Notes under the pieces: model-generated
What the model saw: the letters and a program-made list of their open reading frames with translations, nothing else
Databases searched by the model: none
Told to the model about the DNA's origin: nothing
Program-made: the position numbers and the translations under genes
DNA from: JBEEPE01 sp041191265
GTDB lineage: Bacteria; Verrucomicrobiota; Verrucomicrobiia; Chthoniobacterales; Chthoniobacteraceae
Assembly (NCBI GenBank): GCA_041191265.1
Contig: JBEEPE010000382.1
Coordinates: 1 to 10,927 of the forward strand
Reading direction: 5' to 3'
DNA: 10,927 nt
In this document: piece after piece, positions 6,163-10,927 of the stretch
How the letters are laid out: every line of letters starts with the position of its first letter
Position numbering within the stretch: the stretch's first letter is position 1

Positions 6163-7410
6163 TCAGGTCGAGGCAGAGCCCGACAAAGCCATTGCAACCT
6201 TCGTCGAAAAGGCGTCCCGCACGACCGCATCCGAGAACCGATCAACCGCCTCGTTCAAGAACCCTCCCGTGATAAGTCGTCGCGCCGCCGCATCAGGAAT
6301 GCCCCGCGCCTTCAAATAAAATAGCTCCTCCGGATCAAGCTGACCCGTTGTCGCGCCATGCGAACAGCGAACCTCATCCGCCAAAATCTCCAGACCCGGC
6401 ATCGAGTTGGCCTCCGCCTCATCGGAAAGCACCAAGTTACGCACCTTCTGATACGCATCCGTTCGATGCGCCTCGCGCCCCACACGAATCAATCCCGAAA
6501 ACACCGAGCGCGCCCCATCATCCAACGCATTCTTGAACAAGAGGTCACTCGTCGCATCAGCGCCCACATGATCCTGTAAGGTTCTCTGGTCAAACCATCT
6601 CGATCCCGTTGCGTGACACGCTGAAAGCATCTCGCAAGATGCGCCCGCACCCAAAATCGAGGCCGCTGTCTCCACCCGAGAAACCCGCCCGCCAAGGTGC
6701 AAACCAAGCAAGCTCGCGCGTCCACCCACCCCAACACAAACGCGATTCATCTGAACCGAAACCGTCTTGCACCCAAACTCTTGAAGAGACGCGTACCGTA
6801 GCAACCCGCCCGTCTCGACCTCTAGGTGCGTGCAACCCACAACCGTCACATCCGCCTCACCCACACCAACAAACCGCTCGACCACCGTCGCCTGCGCTCC
6901 CGAACGCACGCGAACCCCACAGAACGGCGCAACCCGAACACCGCTCCCCTCAACAAAATGCACCACCTCAATCACACGCCCTTCAGTCAACACGCCGCTC
7001 ACCTCAACCACCGCCCCTTCCTCAACCTCCGCACGATGAATCGCAGCAAATCGATCAGAACCCACCGGAGCCGACACATCCTCCAACACTCGACGAACCC
7101 ATTCCGGATGCCCCCCGCCAGACAAGCCCGTCAACGAACCCCAGCCAAGGTCAGGAGCCTCGCAGGAAATCAACCTGCCGTTCCACGTCACCATCCGGGC
7201 AGCCACAACCCCTTGCGCAAACAACGGCGATGACTCAAGCAAGCCGGCCCCATGCGGCTGAATCTCCCCAAACGCTCGGTCACTAAACTCTCCCACCGGC
7301 GAAAACCGCCAAGCCTCATCCGTACGAATCGGCGCACGTCCCCGATCAACCATCTCCTTGGCACGTTCACGCAACTCGCGCCCCCAACCAGCTTCAAATG
7401 TCTTCTCCAT
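6163..7410 (-). CDS. sufD: Fe-S cluster assembly protein SufD
   Basis: SufD pairs with SufB on top of a SufC dimer to form the SufBCD scaffold, and is linked to iron acquisition. The 415-residue product shows the beta-helix core and the typical C-terminal helical domain. Numbering from ATG 7410, the segment FSGLIRVGREAHRTDAYQ (about 304-321) precedes MPGLEILADEVRCSHGATTG, with C349 and H351 corresponding to the conserved Cys358 and His360 of E. coli SufD, followed by ELFYLKARGI. The N-terminal part has the usual divergent helical domain with RTDEAWRFSPV. The frame extends four codons to a TTG at 7422, but the ATG at 7410 is preferred although neither has a strong Shine-Dalgarno. It begins 32 bases after sufB (order C-B-D). 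The next gene in line is not sufS but a sugar-acid dehydratase. Confidence 0.94.
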   Translation of the reverse strand: MEKTFEAGWGRELRERAKEMVDRGRAPIRTDEAWRFSPVGEFSDRAFGEIQPHGAGLLESSPLFAQGVVAARMVTWNGRLISCEAPDLGWGSLTGLSGGGHPEWVRRVLEDVSAPVGSDRFAAIHRAEVEEGAVVEVSGVLTEGRVIEVVHFVEGSGVRVAPFCGVRVRSGAQATVVERFVGVGEADVTVVGCTHLEVETGGLLRYASLQEFGCKTVSVQMNRVCVGVGGRASLLGLHLGGRVSRVETAASILGAGASCEMLSACHATGSRWFDQRTLQDHVGADATSDLLFKNALDDGARSVFSGLIRVGREAHRTDAYQKVRNLVLSDEAEANSMPGLEILADEVRCSHGATTGQLDPEELFYLKARGIPDAAARRLITGGFLNEAVDRFSDAVVRDAFSTKVAMALSGSAST

Positions 7411-7442
7411 GCTCGAAATCAACCAAACAGACTAAGCCCAAC

Positions 7443-8855
7443 TCACCCCACGGAACCTTCCATCTCCAAATCAATCAACCGCTTCAACTCCACCGAGTAC
7501 TCCATCGGAAACTCCCGAACCAAGTCATTCACAAACCCGTTCACCGACAACGACATCGCTTGAGCCTCCGTCAACCCGCGCTGCTGCATGTAGAAAATCT
7601 GCTGCGCACTCACCTGACTCACACTCGCCTCGTGCTGAACCGCATTCTGTGACCCCCGCACCGTAATCGCTGGGTAGGTGTCCGTCCGGCTGTTGCTGTT
7701 AATCAACAACGCATCGCACTCCGTATTGTTGCGACATCCCTTCAGATGACGTGGCACGTGCACCACCCCTCGGTATGTCGCCCGACCCTCTCCAATCGAA
7801 ATCGACTTCGATACCACATTCGAGGTTGTCTCGTCCGCCGCATGAATCATCTTCGCCCCCGTATCCTGATGCTGCCCGCTGTTTGCCAGCGCGATAGAAA
7901 TCACCTCGCCACGCGCCTTCCGCCCCTTGAGCACCACGCCCGGATACTTCATCGTCAGCCGCGACCCAATATTGCAGTCAATCCACTTCACCTCTGCTTC
8001 CTCGTGCGCCACCGCCCGTTTCGTCACCAGGTTGAACACATTCGAACTCCAGTTCTGAACCGTCACGTACTGAATTTTTGCCCCTTTCATCGCAACCAAC
8101 TCCACCACAGCAGAATGCAACGTGGCCGTCTCAAACTTGGGCGCCGTGCAACCCTCCATGTACATCACCTCCGAACCCTCGTCCGCAATGATTAGCGTCC
8201 GCTCAAACTGACCAAAGTTCTCGGCGTTAATCCGAAAATACGCCTGCAACGGGTGCTTAACCTTCACCCCCGGCGGAACGTAAATAAACGACCCACCCGA
8301 AAAAACGGCAGAGTTCAACGCGCTAAACTTGTTGTCTCCCGTGGGAATCACCTTCCCAAACCATTTGCGGAAAATCTCCGGATGCTCCTTCAGCCCTTCG
8401 GTCGAACCCACAAAAATAACGCCCTGATCACCAAGCGCTTTCTTAATATTGGAATAAACCGCCTCTGAATCAAACTGAGCCTCCACCCCCGCTAAAAACT
8501 TGCGCTCCTGCTCCGGAATCCCCAGACGCTCAAACGTCTGCTTCATGTCGTCCGGAACGTCCTCCCAAGACCGAGTTGGACGCTGACCGTGCGCCAGATA
8601 ATAGCGAATCTTCTGAAACTCAATGTTCTCCAAATCTCGAGTTGCCCAATGCGTTGGCATCGGCTTCGACTCAAAAACGTCAAGCGCACGATGCCGAAAC
8701 TCCCGAATCCAGTCCGGCTCGCCCTTCACCTCCGCAATGTAATCTATCGTGTCATGACTCAATCCGTACCCTGCATCATATTGATGCTGCTCAGGATAGG
8801 CAAAATCACCACGCGCGCGGTCGATATCAAGCTGCTGAAGGGTCTCTACGGACAT
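7443..8855 (-). CDS. sufB: Fe-S cluster assembly scaffold SufB
   Basis: SufB is the sulfur-accepting core of the SufBCD complex, where new clusters form. The 470-residue length is typical. Visible signatures include SFIYVPPGVKVKHPLQAYFRIN (189-210), MYMEGCTAPKF (231-241), NWSSNVFNLVTKR (268-280), WIDCNIGSR, GRATYRGVVHV (357-367) and TECDALLINSNSRTDTYP (378-395), then QHEASVSQ and FYMQQRG. E409 in QHEA matches Glu434 of E. coli SufB, which is needed for cluster assembly. The position of E. coli Cys405 is serine (S389), as in Bacillus-type SufB proteins, so this alone is not a sign of inactivity. ATG 8855 has a short GAG a few bases upstream. It starts 38 bases after sufC. The stop is TGA. Confidence 0.96.
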   Translation of the reverse strand: MSVETLQQLDIDRARGDFAYPEQHQYDAGYGLSHDTIDYIAEVKGEPDWIREFRHRALDVFESKPMPTHWATRDLENIEFQKIRYYLAHGQRPTRSWEDVPDDMKQTFERLGIPEQERKFLAGVEAQFDSEAVYSNIKKALGDQGVIFVGSTEGLKEHPEIFRKWFGKVIPTGDNKFSALNSAVFSGGSFIYVPPGVKVKHPLQAYFRINAENFGQFERTLIIADEGSEVMYMEGCTAPKFETATLHSAVVELVAMKGAKIQYVTVQNWSSNVFNLVTKRAVAHEEAEVKWIDCNIGSRLTMKYPGVVLKGRKARGEVISIALANSGQHQDTGAKMIHAADETTSNVVSKSISIGEGRATYRGVVHVPRHLKGCRNNTECDALLINSNSRTDTYPAITVRGSQNAVQHEASVSQVSAQQIFYMQQRGLTEAQAMSLSVNGFVNDLVREFPMEYSVELKRLIDLEMEGSVG

Positions 8856-8893
8856 ATCTCGTTCAACTCAGTTTTGTGGTTTGTCCAACTCAA

Positions 8894-9670
8894 TCAAACG
8901 CCAGCAAGCTCACAGGCTGACTGACCCACCTCCTCGCGAATCCAATCGTACCCGCGCTCCTCCAACTCCAACGCCAGCGACGGCGGTCCCGTGCGCACAA
9001 TACGCCCCCCCACCAGCACATGAACCACGTCCGGCTGAATGTAATCCAGCAAACGCTGGTAATGCGTAATCACCAACATCCCAACACTCGGTCCACGCTG
9101 AGCGTTCACCCCCGCCGAAACCGTCTTCAACGCGTCAATGTCCAATCCCGAATCTGTCTCGTCCAAAATCGCGTACCTCGGCTTCAGCATCGCCATCTGA
9201 AGCACTTCATTCCTCTTCTTCTCCCCGCCTGAGAAACCCTCGTTCACCGACCGCGACGTAAACGTCCTCGGAATCTCTAAAGCGTCCATTTCCCGATACA
9301 AATCCCCGTAGAACGCCGTCGCTTCAAACTCTTCCCCCTCAGACAATCGCGCTTGGAGCGCCGCACGAATAAAGTTGGCGTTACTCACCCCCGGAATCTC
9401 TACCGGATACTGAAACGCCATGAATACCCCCGCACGGGCTCGCTCATCCGGTTCCATCCCAACCAAACTCACTCCGTCCATCAAAATGTCCCCACCCGTG
9501 ATCTCGTAGTCTGGGTGCCCAGAAACCACTTTCGATAAGGTGCTCTTCCCCGATCCGTTGGGCCCCATCACCGCATGGACTCGACCCTTCTCAATTTCCA
9601 AGTTCAACCCCCGAAGGATTTCTCCACCTCCGGCCACCTTTGCATACAGATCTTTGATGATCAGGCTCAT
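8894..9670 (-). CDS. sufC: Fe-S cluster assembly ATPase SufC
   Basis: SufC is the ABC-type ATPase that drives shape changes in the SufBCD scaffold; it is cytosolic and not a transporter. The 258-residue product has all expected motifs: Walker A GPNGSGKST (36-44), Q-loop FQYP (86-89), signature FSGGEKKR (146-153), Walker B YAILDE (166-171) running into the D-loop ETDSGLD, and the H-loop histidine H203 in ITHYQRLL. The SufC-specific stretch SGGEKKRNEVLQM distinguishes it from other ABC ATPases. It begins 26 bases after the repressor gene, with no evident Shine-Dalgarno before ATG 9670, so its translation may depend on the upstream reading frame. The stop is TGA. Confidence 0.96.
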   Translation of the reverse strand: MSLIIKDLYAKVAGGGEILRGLNLEIEKGRVHAVMGPNGSGKSTLSKVVSGHPDYEITGGDILMDGVSLVGMEPDERARAGVFMAFQYPVEIPGVSNANFIRAALQARLSEGEEFEATAFYGDLYREMDALEIPRTFTSRSVNEGFSGGEKKRNEVLQMAMLKPRYAILDETDSGLDIDALKTVSAGVNAQRGPSVGMLVITHYQRLLDYIQPDVVHVLVGGRIVRTGPPSLALELEERGYDWIREEVGQSACELAGV

Positions 9671-9696
9671 AAATAAAATCGTTCAAACATTCTTCC

Positions 9697-10218
9697 CTAC
9701 ACCGCCGCCGAAGCAGCACCACCAGCTTCCGCGTCCCCGCAAACCATGCCGCCCGTTTCAGGAGCGACAACTCCGTCCTTGGAGGCGGAGCACGACCCAC
9801 ACAAACCACGGAACGTCGTATCCTGCTGGAGGACCGAGACCCCCTCCGGCAAATCCCATAAACTACTTACTTCAAATGGCTTGCGAAGCGGCAAATCCGT
9901 CACAGAACCACAGTTCGTGCAGAAAAAATGTGCGTGGTCCTGAAGGTTCGCACAAAAGCGAGACGGCTCGCGATCCCGATGCACCATGCGAACCACCCCA
10001 CACTCCACCAACGTATCAAGACAGTTGTAGACCGTCGCGAGCGAGATCGACGGCAAGCGGCCTTTGACGCGCATGAAAACCTCCACCGCAGTCGGATGAT
10101 CGGCCTTTGCCATTAACGCATCAAACACGGCTCGACGCTGCTCCGTCTGTCGACGCCCCTTCCTTGCCGGAAGGGCCGCTGCAGAGGGCGTTGCAAGGTT
10201 TTGTTTGGGGGAGACCAT
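9697..10218 (-). CDS. Fur-superfamily repressor, PerR-like metal-site layout
   Basis: A metal-dependent winged-helix repressor, likely controlling this Fe-S locus in response to iron or peroxide. The 173-residue protein has a basic N-terminal arm (RKGRRQTEQRR), a winged helix with ISLATVYNCLDTL (58-70), then RFCANLQDHAHFFCTNCG (87-104). C100/C103 and C140/C143 form the structural zinc site. Relative to B. subtilis PerR every key position is offset by four: H41 (H37), H95 (H91), H97 (H93) and D108 (D104), while PerR D85 is C89. The C terminus carries a tail of about 30 residues with one more cysteine (C160). The frame extends to a TTG at 10308, but that would place the leader inverted repeat inside the gene and adds residues unlike the family, so the ATG at 10218 is chosen. 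The stop is TAG. Fur, PerR or a clade-specific relative cannot be told apart by eye. Confidence 0.88.
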   Translation of the reverse strand: MVSPKQNLATPSAAALPARKGRRQTEQRRAVFDALMAKADHPTAVEVFMRVKGRLPSISLATVYNCLDTLVECGVVRMVHRDREPSRFCANLQDHAHFFCTNCGSVTDLPLRKPFEVSSLWDLPEGVSVLQQDTTFRGLCGSCSASKDGVVAPETGGMVCGDAEAGGAASAAV

Positions 10219-10384
10219 CCCTTCACTCTGAATCCCGCGCGTCTTTTTATCAAGAATAGTTCCAAATAAGGATAAGAACCACGGGGGAAAGACGCGCAAA
10301 CTTCTCAACCGAAACCACCTCGTCGCCGACTAACCACGGGCGTCACACACTCTCAACCGCGTCGAAACACTCCACCCCATCTCG
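10219..10384 (-). promoter_or_regulatory. Leader region upstream of the Fur-family gene, candidate promoter/operator
   Basis: This 166-base gap between the A-type carrier gene and the repressor gene is the largest gap between two genes in the locus. It contains an AT-rich core (about 10245-10280) in a GC-rich setting, bounded by a perfect inverted repeat. The core also has TTATC (10247-10251) and GATAA (10271-10275) as a looser inverted pair, broadly like Fur-type operators. I could not assign convincing -35 and -10 hexamers. A start of transcription for the repressor-sufCBD genes here, subject to autoregulation, is inferred from position only. Confidence 0.4.
10237..10297. repeat. Perfect 10-base inverted repeat flanking an AT-rich core
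   Basis: GCGCGTCTTT at 10237-10246 is the exact reverse complement of AAAGACGCGC at 10288-10297, with 41 bases between them. On the inner edges TTATC (10247-10251) and GATAA (10271-10275) are also complementary. It could form a long-range stem in the mRNA leader of the Fur-family gene or be a spaced two-part protein-binding site. It is too far from a T-run on the transcript's downstream side to be a standard terminator. Confidence 0.6.
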
Positions 10385-10717
10385 CTACTCCAATGGCGAA
10401 GGCTCAAACGATGTTCCGCACCCGCAACTCCTCGCCGCATTCGGATTCGAAATCCGAAATCCCGTCCCCGTCAAATCATCGCAGTAATCCAGCACCGACC
10501 CACGAAGATACCCGCCACTCTCAGCATCCAAAAGGACGGAGACACCCCCAGTTTCAACCGCCACATCCCCCTCATTTCGAACATCTAAAAGCATATTGTA
10601 CTGCAACCCCGCACACCCCCCCTTCTCCACCCGAATTCGTAAGCCATCCTTCCCAGCCCCCTCAGAAGCAACCAACTCCTTCAAATACCCAGCCGCAGCG
10701 TCCGTAATCTGAATCAT
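10385..10717 (-). CDS. A-type Fe-S carrier, HesB/IscA/ErpA family
   Basis: A-type carriers bind Fe-S clusters through three cysteines and pass them to target proteins. The 110-residue product is typical in length. It begins MIQITDAAAGYLKELV and contains KGGCAGLQY with C35 and SCGCGTSF with C98 and C100, the full cysteine triad, plus LDYCDDLTGTGFRISNPNA before the last pair, as in the family. The tail FEPSPLE is short and ends at a TAG right where the family normally ends. ATG 10717 has only a weak GGGTG upstream. It lies upstream of the Fur-family gene in the same direction, separated by 166 bases. SufA, IscA and ErpA cannot be distinguished from this sequence alone, so no symbol is given. 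Confidence 0.93.
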   Translation of the reverse strand: MIQITDAAAGYLKELVASEGAGKDGLRIRVEKGGCAGLQYNMLLDVRNEGDVAVETGGVSVLLDAESGGYLRGSVLDYCDDLTGTGFRISNPNAARSCGCGTSFEPSPLE

Positions 10718-10927
10718 TCACCCATCTTAACCCACCCCATCCTCAAGCGGCAACTGACGTCACCCGTTCGACGAATCCCAAAACCAGCACCCACACCATC
10801 GCCGACGACAATCCGCGCATGAAAAAGACACCTCCACCGCGCACGAAGGTTGCACCACTCAGCGCTCTTCTCCTGTCGGGCATTCTCCCCATCCGAACCT
10901 CCATAACTCTCCCCAAAATAACGTCCC
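10718..10927. other. Right-edge stretch without a confident gene
   Basis: These 210 bases hold no recognised gene. On the minus strand a 53-codon frame (ATG 10904, stop 10745-10743) has GGGGAG just upstream and one hydrophobic stretch (SSAMVWVLVLGF), and the same frame is open to the window edge, so it could be the end of a larger gene. A second minus-strand frame ends in an ATGA overlap with the carrier gene, but its residues look random. On the + strand an ATG at 10819 opens a frame beginning MKKTPPPRTKVAPLSALLL that runs off the edge. None has support beyond an open frame. No terminator hairpin was seen. Confidence 0.3.

Noticed and set aside
5505..6272. A 255-codon + strand open frame rich in Arg, His and Pro
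   Set aside because: It is antisense to the UxaA-family gene, whose motifs are intact along the whole span. It appears to be a shadow frame.
6609..7286. A 225-codon + strand open frame with proline-rich repeats
   Set aside because: It is antisense to sufD, has low-complexity composition caused by strand bias, and shows no recognisable motif or plausible ribosome site.
10219..10308. N-terminal extension of the Fur-family protein from a TTG at 10308
   Set aside because: The added 30 residues contain a hydrophobic stretch foreign to Fur proteins, use a weak TTG start, and cover the inverted-repeat leader.
10819..10927. + strand frame starting MKKT with a leucine-rich stretch, resembling a signal peptide
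   Set aside because: It is only 36 codons within the window, follows the same C-rich composition as other shadow frames, and has no clear Shine-Dalgarno site. The sequence beyond the edge would be needed.
1..10927. CRISPR arrays, tRNA or rRNA genes, insertion sequences or attachment sites
   Set aside because: I saw no regularly spaced repeats, no cloverleaf-like CCA-ended stretches, no transposase motifs and no flanking direct repeats. The genes are packed with short gaps throughout.

Overview
The window reads as one block of co-oriented genes, all on the minus strand (transcription runs from high to low coordinates). It comes from a moderately GC-rich bacterium. The long form of SufT, a DUF1858-like plus rhodanese protein, an IscU-type scaffold next to sufCBD and a Fur-family gene heading the cluster together suggest a Verrucomicrobiota (Opitutia-like) genome. 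That placement is recalled family knowledge and was not checked by a search. The + strand is strongly C- and A-rich even between genes, so the minus strand is probably the leading strand. Many long + strand ORFs (Pro/His/Thr/Arg-rich) are antisense shadows and are left out.

Right part, 10717 down to 6163, is the start of an iron-sulfur cluster assembly locus: an A-type carrier (HesB/IscA), a Fur-superfamily repressor whose metal-site spacing matches PerR, then sufC, sufB and sufD. A 166-base leader between the carrier gene and the repressor holds a perfect 10-base inverted repeat flanking an AT-rich stretch, a candidate control region. The last 210 bases at the right edge hold no gene I can call with confidence.

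Middle part, 6134 to 3706, holds two genes that do not belong to Fe-S assembly: a full-length UxaA/GarD-family sugar-acid dehydratase and an SDR dehydrogenase whose start overlaps the uxaA stop (ATGA). They sit 28 bases behind sufD and 33 bases ahead of the next Fe-S gene, in the place where a cysteine desulfurase gene (sufS) is often found. No sufS or sufE is visible in the window.

The Fe-S locus then resumes, 3672 to 2020: a DUF1858-like/rhodanese protein whose catalytic cysteine is replaced by aspartate, an IscU-type scaffold with a shortened N terminus and an unusual C-terminal tail, and long-form SufT. After that come trpF (tryptophan synthesis), ridA (enamine/imine deaminase), pyrE (pyrimidine synthesis) and, at the left edge, the first 55 or so codons of secA interrupted by an in-frame TAG at codon 33.

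As a system, the Suf genes would build and deliver Fe-S clusters (SufBCD scaffold, IscU-type scaffold, A-type carrier, SufT maturation factor) under a metal- or peroxide-sensing repressor. Sulfur supply is the open point: the window has no desulfurase, and its only rhodanese lacks the sulfur-carrying cysteine. The most notable observations are the secA nonsense codon, the cysteine-less rhodanese, the PerR-like site with an Asp-to-Cys change, and the sugar-acid gene pair inside the Suf locus.
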